The translations under genes were made by a program, and so were the position numbers. The notes beneath the pieces are model-generated. The model had not been told where the DNA came from. It searched no databases and saw only the letters and a program-made list of their open reading frames with translations. Shown here one piece after another: positions 18,663 to 27,622 of a DNA stretch of 64,000 bases; position 1 is the stretch's first letter, and the number at the start of each line of letters is the position of its first letter. Location of the stretch: contig JAIYAR010000013.1 of NCBI GenBank assembly GCA_027488985.1, positions 186,001 through 250,000 of the forward strand, written 5' to 3'. The DNA is from Comamonadaceae bacterium. GTDB lineage: Bacteria > Pseudomonadota > Gammaproteobacteria > Burkholderiales > Burkholderiaceae_C.

Positions 18663-19949
18663 TCAATGCACCTTGGTGTGCACGACCCGTTGGGGGTAGG
18701 GAATGTCAATGCCGTGCTCGCGCAGGTTCTTGAGAATGGTGAGGTTAATGTCAGAGCGCAGATTGCCTTGCCCGTTTTCGAGATCATCAATCCAGTACGC
18801 CAAGGAAAACTCCAGGCCGTCTGCTGCAAAGTTGGCGAGATTCACCGCTGGAGCGGGCTCACGCAACACGCGCGGTTGGCGCAAGGCGGCTTCCAGCAAC
18901 AGCGCCATGACCTGATCCACATTACTGTCATAGCCCACAGTGACTGACAGGCTCTGGTTCACTTTCGGGTCAGCGAGCGAGAGGTTTTCCACCCGCTGGG
19001 TGATCAGCATTTCATTCGGCACAATAGACTCGCGTCCGGTCTGGCTGCGTACCACGGTGTAGCGGGCGTTGATCTGGGTAATCTGCCCCTCAAACCCATC
19101 GACCCGCACCACGTCCCCGATACGCATGCTGCGCTCGGTGAGGATCACAAAGCCAGATACATAGTTGGCCGCCAGCTTCTGTAAACCCAGACCGATACCC
19201 ACACCCACGGCTCCTCCCAGAACTGAGAGAGCGGTGAGATCAATGCCTACGGCTGAGAGCGCCATCATCAAGCCCACGAACATCAGCACTGCACGCACGG
19301 CATTGCTGGCGGCTTTGCGCAGCGAGAGTTCGCCACCAGTGGCTGAGCGCAACAGGCGGGATTCAATGCCGGCCGAAATCCACAGCGTGATGATGAGCAC
19401 CGCGCCCGCCGTCACCATGCCTTCCAAGATGTTGCGCACTGAGAGCGTGGTACCGCCCACCTTCCAGGTGATAAGGTCCAGCTCATTCAAGATGACCGGC
19501 AACAAACCACTCACCCACAACACCATGGCGATCCAGGCCAACCAGGAAATCGTCTGCTCCAGCGGCTTGATCCAGCGGGACTCCGCAAACGTGGCCTGCA
19601 AGACCTTGACGCCCACCCGGATCACCACCAAAGACATCAGTACCGGAATCACCACCCGGAACACCGCAATGTTTACAAAGTGGCTCAGCAACTCCAGCGC
19701 CAAATAGCCCAGACACAAGAGGACTAAGGGGAACAAGACCCCGTCGATCACCCTCCGACCGAACCAGATGGATTTTTCTTCTTGCTGCCCCAGCGCCCGG
19801 CGCAAGGCGGCAACCAGCCCCCATGCGGCGAGCACGCTCACGCCCAATGCCGCCAGCTCCAGCAGCACCGTGACTTGGGTGAATGCGTCCAGCCAACCGG
19901 AGAAATCATCAATCGGTTGGGGAGCAGGGATGGTTTTCAAAGAAGCCAT
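18663..19949 (-). CDS. MscS-family mechanosensitive ion channel
   Basis: A 428-residue inner-membrane protein. About five to six hydrophobic helices precede the pore helix. The pore segment VLGGAVGVGIGLGLQKLAAN (about residues 236-256) has the Gly/Ala packing pattern of MscS TM3 and leads into VSGFVILTERSMRIGDVVRVDGFEG, the start of the cytoplasmic beta domain. IVPNEMLITQRVENLS and the C-terminal alpha/beta domain follow. Compared with E. coli MscS (286 residues) it has extra N-terminal helices, as in the YnaI/YbdG-like branch. It lies 62 bases downstream of the deacetylase gene on the same strand. Confidence 0.93.
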   Translation of the reverse strand: MASLKTIPAPQPIDDFSGWLDAFTQVTVLLELAALGVSVLAAWGLVAALRRALGQQEEKSIWFGRRVIDGVLFPLVLLCLGYLALELLSHFVNIAVFRVVIPVLMSLVVIRVGVKVLQATFAESRWIKPLEQTISWLAWIAMVLWVSGLLPVILNELDLITWKVGGTTLSVRNILEGMVTAGAVLIITLWISAGIESRLLRSATGGELSLRKAASNAVRAVLMFVGLMMALSAVGIDLTALSVLGGAVGVGIGLGLQKLAANYVSGFVILTERSMRIGDVVRVDGFEGQITQINARYTVVRSQTGRESIVPNEMLITQRVENLSLADPKVNQSLSVTVGYDSNVDQVMALLLEAALRQPRVLREPAPAVNLANFAADGLEFSLAYWIDDLENGQGNLRSDINLTILKNLREHGIDIPYPQRVVHTKVH

Positions 19950-20011
19950 AAATCCAGTAACAAAACAGAGCGACCACTAGGGCCCGGGCTCCGGAGGATA
20001 CAGAAATACCG

Positions 20012-20965
20012 TTACAAATCCGCCAACACTCGCACATGAGCTTCCACGCTGCGGGCCAGCGCGTCGAGGTTGTACCCGCCCTCAAGGCAGGACACGATAC
20101 GCCCCTGTGCGTGCCGGTCGGCCACGCCCTTGATCTGCTGCGTCATCCAGGCATAGTCGTCTTCCAGCAAGCCCATCTGGCCGAGGTCATCGTCCCTGTG
20201 GGCATCGAAGCCGGCACTTACAAAAATCATCTCCGGCCGATACGCCTCCAGGCGCGGCAGCCACTGCGCCATGACCAAGTCACGAATGGCATCTCCCCGG
20301 GTATAGGCCGGCACGGGCAAGTTCAGGAGATTGCTGGCATGCGACTGGGCGCCACCGTAGGGATAGAACGGATGCTGGAAAAAACCCAGCATCAGTATCC
20401 GCTGGTCACCTGCAACGATGTTTTCGGTGCCATTGCCGTGGTGCACATCAAAGTCCACGATGGCCACTCGTTGTAGCCCGTGGCGCTCCAGCGCATGACG
20501 CGCAGCCACTGCCACATTGTTGAAGATGCAAAAACCCATGCCTTCGCTTTTGCAGGCATGGTGCCCGGGCGGACGCACGGAGCAAAAGGCGTTCTCCAGC
20601 TCGCCGACCATAACCGCGTCGGTAGCAGCCAAAGCCGCACCAGCCGCACGCAAAGCCGCATCCCATGTGTGGATATTCATGGAGGTATCGGGGTCTACCT
20701 GCGCATGGGTCGGGCCGCCGGCTGCCACATCGTCCCGCAAAGCGTCAGTGAGCCCTCGAACTGAGGCCACATACATGCGGCTGTGAGCCAACTCCAAGTC
20801 CGCCAGAGGCGCCAGCGGCGGCTCCCGTCGGTCCAGTGCATCCAACACGCCTGTGACCAGTAGCCGGTCGTCGATCGCGCTCAGGCGTTCAGGACATTCC
20901 GGATGGCCGCGGCCCATTTCGTGCAAGTGGCAATCGCGGTGCGTAAAGTATCCGGTCTTCTTCAC
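20012..20965 (-). CDS. Histone deacetylase family protein (class II/AcuC-like amidohydrolase)
   Basis: A zinc-dependent deacetylase-fold enzyme of 317 residues from the GTG at 20965. The visible motifs are HRDCHLHEMGRGHPECPERL at the N-terminus, SVRPPGHHACKSEGMGFC (catalytic His pair), VAIVDFDVHHGNGTE (Zn-binding Asp and His), FVSAGFDAHRDDDLGQM (Zn-binding Asp) and SCLEGGYNLDAL. Bacterial members act on acetylated proteins, polyamines or other small amides, and the substrate is not predictable here. An upstream in-frame start at 21067 would overlap the divergent MoxR gene, so the shorter form is preferred. Confidence 0.9.
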   Translation of the reverse strand: MKKTGYFTHRDCHLHEMGRGHPECPERLSAIDDRLLVTGVLDALDRREPPLAPLADLELAHSRMYVASVRGLTDALRDDVAAGGPTHAQVDPDTSMNIHTWDAALRAAGAALAATDAVMVGELENAFCSVRPPGHHACKSEGMGFCIFNNVAVAARHALERHGLQRVAIVDFDVHHGNGTENIVAGDQRILMLGFFQHPFYPYGGAQSHASNLLNLPVPAYTRGDAIRDLVMAQWLPRLEAYRPEMIFVSAGFDAHRDDDLGQMGLLEDDYAWMTQQIKGVADRHAQGRIVSCLEGGYNLDALARSVEAHVRVLADL

Positions 20966-21005
20966 CTGAGTCTCAACATTCTTGATTTTCGGGTAACGTC
21001 TCGCT

Positions 21006-21926
21006 ATGGACATCCAAGACAAACTCAGATCCCTGCTCAACCAGCTTAACACGGTGATTGTGGGCAAACCCGATCAGATCCGCGACTGCGTGGCCTGCCT
21101 GTTGGCCGGTGGTCACTTGCTGATCGACGACGTACCCGGCGTGGGCAAAACCACCCTGGCCCATGCGCTGTCGCGCACCTTCGGGCTGCAGTTCTCGCGG
21201 GTGCAATTCACCTCGGACCTGATGCCCAGCGACCTGACCGGCGTGTCCGTGTACGAGCGCGGCAAAGAAGCCTTTGTGTTCCACCCCGGCCCATTGTTTG
21301 CCCAAGTGTTGCTGGCCGACGAAATCAACCGCGCCAGCCCCAAAACCCAGAGTGCTTTGCTAGAAGCCATGGAAGAAAAGCAGGTCACCGTCGAAGGCGA
21401 AACCCGTGCCCTGCCCCGCCCTTTCTTCGTCATCGCCACCCAGAACCCCTTGGACCAGCTCGGCACCTACGCGCTGCCCGAGTCCCAGCTGGACCGCTTT
21501 CTGATGCGCATCTCCCTGGGCTACCCGGACCGTGCCGCCGAACGCGCCCTGCTCGCAGGTGAAGACCGCCGCGCCATGGTGGACCACCTGCCCAGCCTGC
21601 TGCAAGGTGATGAGCTGGATCGCCTGCAACAGGCGGTGCAAGCTGTACATGCAGCCGACGCGCTGCTGGACTATGTGCAGGACCTGATCACAGCAACCCG
21701 CAGCGGCCGCTGGTTCCTGCAAGGCCTGTCGCCCCGCGCCGGCATTGCGCTTTTGAGGGCTGCCAAAGCACAGGCCTTGATCAGTGGCCGTGACTACGTA
21801 GCCCCAGATGATGTGCAGGCTGTGCTGCCGCAGACCATTGCGCACCGCTTGATTCCGGTGGGTGACGCGGGGCGCGGTGCCGAAGAGCAGGTGCGCGCGA
21901 TGTTGCAAGCGGTTCCGTTGCCCTGA
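21006..21926 (+). CDS. MoxR-family AAA+ ATPase
   Basis: A 306-residue AAA+ chaperone-like ATPase. Walker A is GVGKTTLA (about residues 41-49) and Walker B is LLADEINRASPKTQSALLEAM. Sensor 1 is FFVIATQNPLDQLGTYALPE, and the C-terminal lid contains RAGIALLRAAKAQALISGRDYVAPDDV. MoxR proteins are linked to metal-cofactor insertion and complex assembly. The stop overlaps the DUF58 start (TGATG), so the two are coupled, and a TgpA-type transglutaminase follows. This is the common MoxR-DUF58-TgpA operon. Confidence 0.95.
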   Translation: MDIQDKLRSLLNQLNTVIVGKPDQIRDCVACLLAGGHLLIDDVPGVGKTTLAHALSRTFGLQFSRVQFTSDLMPSDLTGVSVYERGKEAFVFHPGPLFAQVLLADEINRASPKTQSALLEAMEEKQVTVEGETRALPRPFFVIATQNPLDQLGTYALPESQLDRFLMRISLGYPDRAAERALLAGEDRRAMVDHLPSLLQGDELDRLQQAVQAVHAADALLDYVQDLITATRSGRWFLQGLSPRAGIALLRAAKAQALISGRDYVAPDDVQAVLPQTIAHRLIPVGDAGRGAEEQVRAMLQAVPLP

Positions 21927-22993
21927 TGGCTCCCCCCCGTAGCGCCGATGGCGCCTCCCTTCTGGGGGGGCGTACCCAGTGGACCGGCGGAGCCGGTTCC
22001 ACGGGTGCCCAATGGTGGAATCCAGTGGCGTCGGTGCGCCAGCGCTTTCAAGCCTGGTGGCAAGCGCGCTTGCCGCTCAAGGACAGCACCACCCTCACCC
22101 AGCGCAATGTGTACATCCTGCCCACGCGGCCGGGTTTCATGCTGGGGCTCACGCTGCTGGTGTTGCTGGTGGCCAGCATCAACTACCAGCTCAATCTGGG
22201 TTACATGCTGACCTTCATGCTGACCGGAGCAGCCATCATTGGCGTGCATGTCTGCCACGGCACGCTCAGTGGCCTCACTATGCATTTGATAGCGCCTGAC
22301 GCACATTTCGCGGGCGCCAGCGTGCCATTGGGCATACAACTCAACAACCCCTCCAAACGCAACCGTTACGGCATCGGCCTGGCCGTGCTGGGCAGCGGGC
22401 ACTGGAGCTGGACCGACGTGGGCCCGCAAGGCAGCGCCAAGGTGCAGATCAGCTTTCCCGCCACGGTGCGCGGCTTGCAGCCCCTGCCGGCCCTGACAGC
22501 AGAAACCCGCTTTCCGCTAGGGACCTTCCGGGTCTGGACCGTGTGGCGTCCGGCCTCCAAGGTGCTGGTATATCCAGCGCCGGAGTTGAATCCACCCCCC
22601 TTACCACCGGGCGAGCCCCGCAGCGGCGGCGCCCAAACCGCGCAGCGCCACACCACCGGCGAGTTCGATGGTGTACGTGCCTACCGCCGGGGCGACCCGC
22701 TCAAACTCGTGGTCTGGAAAAAGGCCGCCAAAAGCGACGAACTGGTCAGCCGTGATGCCCAGCAAGCCCAGCGACTGGAGCTGTGGCTGGACTTGGGCGC
22801 GGTGGAAAACCAGCTCCGCAGCCGGGCTGCCGGTGCCTCGCGGGAGCAAGCCCTCTCGCGCCTGTGTGCCTGGGTGCTACAAGCCGAAACCCGTGGCCTC
22901 CGCTACGGTTTGCGTTTGGGCTCGCACGAGCTGGCGCCCGATAGCGGCCCAGCCCACCAGAAGAACTGCCTGCAAGCCCTGGCGTTGGCCTGA
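21926..22993 (+). CDS. DUF58 domain-containing membrane protein
   Basis: A 355-residue protein. Two membrane helices lie at about residues 68-112 (PGFMLGLTLLVLLVASINYQ and GYMLTFMLTGAAIIGVHV). The DUF58 core is near residue 245 (FDGVRAYRRGDPLKLVVWKK), a von Willebrand-A-like domain often encoded beside MoxR. The ATG at 21926 overlaps the moxR stop. The first 15 or so codons are formed by a GC-rich hairpin and look unconserved, so the true start may be later. A dispersed palindromic element encodes about residues 120-132. The function is unknown; a cell-envelope role with the transglutaminase is inferred from operon context. Confidence 0.88.
   Translation: MAPPRSADGASLLGGRTQWTGGAGSTGAQWWNPVASVRQRFQAWWQARLPLKDSTTLTQRNVYILPTRPGFMLGLTLLVLLVASINYQLNLGYMLTFMLTGAAIIGVHVCHGTLSGLTMHLIAPDAHFAGASVPLGIQLNNPSKRNRYGIGLAVLGSGHWSWTDVGPQGSAKVQISFPATVRGLQPLPALTAETRFPLGTFRVWTVWRPASKVLVYPAPELNPPPLPPGEPRSGGAQTAQRHTTGEFDGVRAYRRGDPLKLVVWKKAAKSDELVSRDAQQAQRLELWLDLGAVENQLRSRAAGASREQALSRLCAWVLQAETRGLRYGLRLGSHELAPDSGPAHQKNCLQALALA
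21932..21970 (+). other. GC-rich two-part hairpin at the DUF58 start
   Basis: Outer arms of seven C (21932-21938) and seven G (21964-21970) enclose an inner stem, GCGCC (21942-21946) with GGCGC (21950-21954). It sits immediately after the overlapping moxR stop and DUF58 start. Confidence 0.6.
22285..22320 (-). repeat. Dispersed palindromic element, copy 5 (inside the DUF58 gene)
   Basis: TTTGATAGCGCCTGACGCAC, then ATTTCGCGGGCGCCAG: the reverse orientation of the family. It is in frame and encodes about residues 120-132 of the DUF58 protein. Confidence 0.65.
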
Positions 22994-23017
22994 GCCCACT
23001 GAACCCCGAGCGCCGCC

Positions 23018-25024
23018 ATGCTGCAACGACTTCAAACCCTGCCCCGCGAGGCTCGCGACACTCTTTTTCTACTGGGGGTGATTGCCTGGGTCATCCTGCC
23101 GCAGCTGGACCGCCTGCCCTTGTGGTGCAGCGTGATGGCTGGCGCCGTGCTGCTGTGGCGCGGCGTATTGGCCTGGGGCAGCCGTCCCCTGCCCTCACGC
23201 TGGTGGCTGTTGGCATTGCTTGCGTTGGCCACAGCCGGCACCTGGTTCAGTTACCGCACCCTGCTCGGGCGGGATGCCGGGGTCACCTTCATCGTGGTGC
23301 TGCTGGCACTCAAAACACTGGAGATGCGGGCGCGGCGCGATGCCTTTGTCATCTTCTTCCTGGGTTTTTTCACCATGCTCAGCAACTTCTTTTTCTCGCA
23401 AAGCCTGCTGACTGCGGGGGCCATGGTGATTGCTTTGTTGGGACTGCTCACTGCGCTGGTCAACAGCCACATGCCGGTGGGGCGCCCGCCCCTGATGCAG
23501 GCCGCACGCATGGCGGGCTGGATGGCGCTGGCCGGCGCCCCCATCATGGCGGCGCTGTTCATGCTGTTCCCCCGCATCGCTCCGCTGTGGGGCTTGCCGG
23601 GCGACGCCATGAGCGGGCGCAGCGGTCTGTCCGGCCAGATGCAGGTGGGAACCATCGCCAGCCTGGCACTGGACGACAGCATTGCCATGCGCATCAAGTT
23701 TGAGGGCCCGCCACCTAAACAAGACTTGATGTATTTCCGCGGCCCGGTGTTTTCCACCTTTGACGGGCGTGAATGGAAGCCACTGCGCTCGGCATTCCCT
23801 ACCCGCGCCCAACTGCAACCCGAACTGGCAGTGCGCGGCAACCCGGTGAGCTACCAGGTCACGCTGGCGGCCAACAACCGCCCGTGGTTGATGGTCCTGG
23901 ATGCAACACCACAGGCGCCCGAAATCGTGGGCTACAGCGTGAGCATGGGGCCGGACTTGCAATGGCAGGCGGACCAACCGATTGCCGATTTGATTCGGTA
24001 CCGCGCCACCAGTTACCCCGACTTCCGCCACGGCCCTAACCGTCTGGCTGTGGGCCTGCAGGACTACGTAGACCTTCCTCCCGGCTTCAACCCGCGCACT
24101 TTGCAACTCGCCGCTGACTTGCGCCGCCAACCGGAACTGGCAACAGCTAGTGGCCAAGCCCTGGTAGACGCAGTCATGACAAAACTACGCACCGGTGGCT
24201 ATGAGTACACACTGGAACCCGGCGTGTACGGCACCCACACGGCCGATGAATTCTGGTTCGACCGCAAAGCCGGGTTTTGCGAACACATCGCGTCCAGCTT
24301 CGTCCTGCTGATGCGCGCACTCGATGTTCCGGCCCGGGTGGTCACCGGCTACCAGGGCGGGCAGGTCAACAATGTGGACGGTTTCTGGACGGTGCGGCAA
24401 AGCGACGCGCACGCCTGGGCTGAAGTCTGGATGGCGGGCCGCGGATGGGTGCGGGTGGACCCGACTTCGGCGGTCTCGCCGGGTCGTGTAGGCATAGGCA
24501 CGTACACCCGCTTGCAGCCCCAGCCCAATGTGTTTACGCAAGCCCTCAACACCGTGAGCCCCGGCTTCTCGGTGAACCTTCGCGCGATTTGGGAGGCCAC
24601 CAACAACCGCTGGAACCAGTGGGTGCTGAACTACAGCCAGACCAAGCAAATGGATTTGTTGCGCAACATCGGCTTCAGCGCGCCGGACTGGCAGGACCTG
24701 AGCACCGTGCTGATCGCCTTGGTCGTGACTGCCAGCCTTGCGGGCGCGGGCTGGAATTGGTGGGAGCGGCAGCGCCAGGACCCTTGGTTGCGCTTGTTGC
24801 AGGGTGCACGGCAACGCCTGAAAGCAGCCGGCCTGGCATTTCCGGAAGATTGCACGCCGCGCGCACTGGCAGGCTTGCTGGAAAACGACCCGCGCGCTGC
24901 GCCTGAGGCCATTGCTTGGTTGATGCGATTGGAGGCCTGGCGCTATGCAAGGCACAAGGGCAGCAACACCGATTTGCGAAACTTGCGCAGGGAGCTCGGC
25001 ACATTGCGCTGGCTCCAGCAGTAA
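23018..25024 (+). CDS. TgpA-type membrane transglutaminase (DUF3488 plus transglutaminase-like)
   Basis: A 668-residue inner-membrane protein with a large periplasmic domain. Five or six helices occupy about residues 10-195 (DUF3488). The papain-like transglutaminase core has its catalytic Cys at about C421 (KAGFCEHIASSFVLL), His at about H465 (SDAHAWAEVW) and Asp at about D481 (VRVDPTSAVSP), a complete triad. A final helix near 568-590 and a short cytoplasmic DUF4129-like tail follow. TgpA of Pseudomonas aeruginosa is essential and has transglutaminase activity. It lies 24 bases after the DUF58 gene in the MoxR operon. Confidence 0.93.
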   Translation: MLQRLQTLPREARDTLFLLGVIAWVILPQLDRLPLWCSVMAGAVLLWRGVLAWGSRPLPSRWWLLALLALATAGTWFSYRTLLGRDAGVTFIVVLLALKTLEMRARRDAFVIFFLGFFTMLSNFFFSQSLLTAGAMVIALLGLLTALVNSHMPVGRPPLMQAARMAGWMALAGAPIMAALFMLFPRIAPLWGLPGDAMSGRSGLSGQMQVGTIASLALDDSIAMRIKFEGPPPKQDLMYFRGPVFSTFDGREWKPLRSAFPTRAQLQPELAVRGNPVSYQVTLAANNRPWLMVLDATPQAPEIVGYSVSMGPDLQWQADQPIADLIRYRATSYPDFRHGPNRLAVGLQDYVDLPPGFNPRTLQLAADLRRQPELATASGQALVDAVMTKLRTGGYEYTLEPGVYGTHTADEFWFDRKAGFCEHIASSFVLLMRALDVPARVVTGYQGGQVNNVDGFWTVRQSDAHAWAEVWMAGRGWVRVDPTSAVSPGRVGIGTYTRLQPQPNVFTQALNTVSPGFSVNLRAIWEATNNRWNQWVLNYSQTKQMDLLRNIGFSAPDWQDLSTVLIALVVTASLAGAGWNWWERQRQDPWLRLLQGARQRLKAAGLAFPEDCTPRALAGLLENDPRAAPEAIAWLMRLEAWRYARHKGSNTDLRNLRRELGTLRWLQQ

Positions 25025-25028
25025 ATGT

Positions 25029-26387
25029 TCAGGATGCCGGCGCCGCAGGGGCGGCTGCGGGTGCTTCAGAAGGAGGTACCAGCGGTAGTTCTTCTTCAGG
25101 CAAGGCCAAGCTCTCACCGGCCAGAAACGCTTTGATCCATCCGTCCAGCTTCTGCAAACCCAGTTGCACCACGGCGCCATCGAGTGTTTTGCCGCTGACC
25201 TTCAGGGTGCCACCGCCGTACTCAAAGCCGGCTTGAACGCCGTCAGGCAGTTCATTCACATACCCCGTCGATAATGCGAATGCCTTTTGCTCGGGTGGCA
25301 TGAGCTGGCCTTTGATGTGGATGTGCCCGCTGCTGGAGAGCTGACTGGCGAGCAGTACCTCATCCCCCTGTGTGGGGGCCAAAGTCAGTACGAGCTTGGC
25401 ATCGAGACCGCCTTCGTTGCCGCTTCCTTGCAACTTGGGGATACCCACACTGAATCCGGTCAGCAGAAGCTTCTTCACTGCAGCGCGCACCTGCTGTTTT
25501 TCATCGGCTGTGGCGTTTTGCAGGCCGCAACTCTCGCTAAACACCCGGCTCAGGGTCTGAACACTGGCGGTATGCAAGCCCTTGACTTCAGCCTCCAGCA
25601 CCAGATCTTGGAGGTTCTGCCCCAAAAACTGCGCACTTCGCACCGACTCGGTCACCTTGGAGTCCAAGCGGTCAGCGCGCTCGGTCGTTTCGCTGCTGAC
25701 CCGCAGGCCCTGGAGAGTCAGGTCTGCCGTACTCATGCTGTCAATGTCCAGGGCTATGCGTCCGGTACCCACAGCCCGGTTCTTCAGATTCAGACTCAGG
25801 GCGATCTGTTTGGCCTCCAAAGCATTGCCATTACCGCGAAGTGCCATGCGCTCAAACGCCCAGTCAAATCGCAGCGACGTTTTACCCAGCTCCATACGCC
25901 CCGCAGAAGGTGTCACTTGGAGGCTTTGGCCGTTGGCCACCATGCCCAGCTCGGGCAGCTGCATGTCGGTACTGAATGTTCCATCGAAGCCTGCATGTCC
26001 GGTGCCGGTGAGCTTGCCCCCGCGTAGCAGCTCCCGGACACCCGCAGCACCCTCGCCCGCCGGCGCCGCAAACCAGTCAAAGCGTGTCAATCCCTTCAGG
26101 CCCGGCACATGGCGGGCACGGTACTCCAGATGCACCACGGTCGACGCCTCGGCGTTGCCGGCGCATGGGTCGTGCCATTCCATATCCAACCTTCCCGATG
26201 AATTCAGCCAGCCTGCTTCATGCGACAGATTGCGAATGCGGAAGTCCCCCTTGGAGTGCTCGGTGGCCAGCTCCTGCAAGCCTACAGCCACCATGCGCGA
26301 GCTGTACCACGGCAACGCCAAAGCTCCTGCAGTGATGGCAAGGGCACTGCCGGCCAAGGCAAAACGGACACGGGGAGAAAAAGGCAT
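25029..26387 (-). CDS. DUF945 (YdgA-like) protein
   Basis: 452 residues from the ATG at 26387. The N-terminal hydrophobic helix RVRFALAGSALAITAGALAL acts as a membrane anchor or signal. It is followed by LPWYSSRMVAVGLQELATEHSKGDF, the typical opening of the YdgA/DUF945 family of presumed periplasmic, beta-rich proteins. The C-terminal half has repeated LKVSGKTLDGAVVQLGLQKL-like units. It ends in an Ala/Pro-rich tail. An in-frame ATG 26 codons upstream gives an implausible N-terminus. The gene is convergent with tgpA and divergent from mltB. The biochemical role is unknown. Confidence 0.8.
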   Translation of the reverse strand: MPFSPRVRFALAGSALAITAGALALPWYSSRMVAVGLQELATEHSKGDFRIRNLSHEAGWLNSSGRLDMEWHDPCAGNAEASTVVHLEYRARHVPGLKGLTRFDWFAAPAGEGAAGVRELLRGGKLTGTGHAGFDGTFSTDMQLPELGMVANGQSLQVTPSAGRMELGKTSLRFDWAFERMALRGNGNALEAKQIALSLNLKNRAVGTGRIALDIDSMSTADLTLQGLRVSSETTERADRLDSKVTESVRSAQFLGQNLQDLVLEAEVKGLHTASVQTLSRVFSESCGLQNATADEKQQVRAAVKKLLLTGFSVGIPKLQGSGNEGGLDAKLVLTLAPTQGDEVLLASQLSSSGHIHIKGQLMPPEQKAFALSTGYVNELPDGVQAGFEYGGGTLKVSGKTLDGAVVQLGLQKLDGWIKAFLAGESLALPEEELPLVPPSEAPAAAPAAPAS

Positions 26388-26515
26388 AAGGAACACAAAA
26401 AGGTGAAAACAACAGGCTGGGATTGTGCCCGCAAGCCCGCCGGCACTGGCTACACTGCCAGCCATATGCCCGCATGTGCCGCAAGACCGGCACCCACCTT
26501 TTGCAAGACCCTGTT

Positions 26516-27619
26516 GTGTCTCTAAAGAAAACCCTGTTTACTCTCGTTTTGATAGCAGCCTGCGCACATTCCATGGGCGCTACCGGCAAAAAACACCCTA
26601 AATCCAAAGCAACAACCAAGCCCGCAGCAACGGTGACCGAAGGTACACCCTACGGCGATCGGGAAGACGTCATGCGTATGGCAGACGACATCGCCCAGCG
26701 CCGTAACCTGGACCCTGCGTGGGTCCGAGCCACCCTGTCCAAGGCCCGCATGGTGCCGTCCGTGGTGCGAGCGATCACCCCGCCTGCAGTAGGCACCCCC
26801 AAAAACTGGGCGCTGTATCGCAGCCGCTTTGTAGAGCCCATCCGCATCAAGGCAGGCGTCAAGTTCTGGCTGGCCAACCAGGACACGCTGGCCCGCGCAG
26901 AAGCCCAGACCGGTGTACCGGTCAACATCATTGTGGGCATCATCGGGGTCGAGACCATCTATGGCCAGCAACTCGGCAACTACCGCGTGATCGATGCTCT
27001 GACTACCCTGAGCGTCGATTTCCCGGACGCCCACCCGCGCAAAGCCACCCGGGCTGCTTACTTTTTGACTGAGCTGGAGGCCTACCTCAGCTTGATGGAT
27101 CGCACGGGGACCGATCCCATGGCCTTGCGTGGCAGCTATGCCGGAGCTATGGGCTGGCCTCAGTTCATGCCTTCGAGCTGGGTGAAGTACGGCATCGATT
27201 TTGATGCAGACAGCCGGGTAGATCTGTTCCACAGCCAAGCCGATGTCATCGGGTCGGTCGCCAACTACTTCCAGGCCTTCAAGTGGCAACGCGGCATGCC
27301 CACCCATTACCCGATGCAGTTCGACATGTCCCGCTTGGACCTGCCCGCATTAATTGCTCCGGACATATTGCCGACCTTCAGCCCCGCCACCATGCAAGAC
27401 AAAGGCGTAGTGCTGGACGCCGCAGGCCAGGCCCACAACGGTCCCTTGGCCCTGATCGAGTTGCAAAACGGCGCCAGCCCCCCCACCTATGTAGCCGGCA
27501 CCGAAAACTTCTACGCCATCACCCGCTACAACTGGAGCAGCTACTACGCCATGGCGGTCATTGATCTCGGGCAAGCGGTGGCGCAAGCGGTACAAGCCCA
27601 GACAGGCGTGCCAAAATAA
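26516..27619 (+). CDS. mltB: Membrane-bound lytic murein transglycosylase B
   Basis: MltB cleaves the beta-1,4 bond of peptidoglycan to yield 1,6-anhydromuramyl products in the periplasm. From a GTG at 26516 the protein has 367 residues; an ATG at 26474 is an alternative. The signal peptide is SLKKTLFTLVLIAACAHS, with no convincing lipobox. The catalytic Glu is about E146 in GIIGVETIYGQQLG. SYAGAMGWPQFMPSSW and DLFHSQADVIGSVANYF are also diagnostic. The signal-peptide coding region coincides with a copy of the dispersed element. The next gene starts 3 bases after the stop, suggesting one transcript with the SPOR protein. Confidence 0.93.
   Translation: MSLKKTLFTLVLIAACAHSMGATGKKHPKSKATTKPAATVTEGTPYGDREDVMRMADDIAQRRNLDPAWVRATLSKARMVPSVVRAITPPAVGTPKNWALYRSRFVEPIRIKAGVKFWLANQDTLARAEAQTGVPVNIIVGIIGVETIYGQQLGNYRVIDALTTLSVDFPDAHPRKATRAAYFLTELEAYLSLMDRTGTDPMALRGSYAGAMGWPQFMPSSWVKYGIDFDADSRVDLFHSQADVIGSVANYFQAFKWQRGMPTHYPMQFDMSRLDLPALIAPDILPTFSPATMQDKGVVLDAAGQAHNGPLALIELQNGASPPTYVAGTENFYAITRYNWSSYYAMAVIDLGQAVAQAVQAQTGVPK
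26547..26584 (-). repeat. Dispersed palindromic element, copy 6 (inside the mltB signal peptide)
   Basis: TTTTGATAGCAGCCTGCGCA, then CATTCCATGGGCGCTACC: a close match to intergenic copy 10 at 45469. It encodes roughly residues 11-23 of MltB. Confidence 0.7.
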
Positions 27620-27622
27620 GTC

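Noticed and set aside
20966..21067. Upstream in-frame start of the HDAC-family gene at 21067
   Set aside because: It would overlap the start of the divergent MoxR gene and adds a leader with no family similarity.
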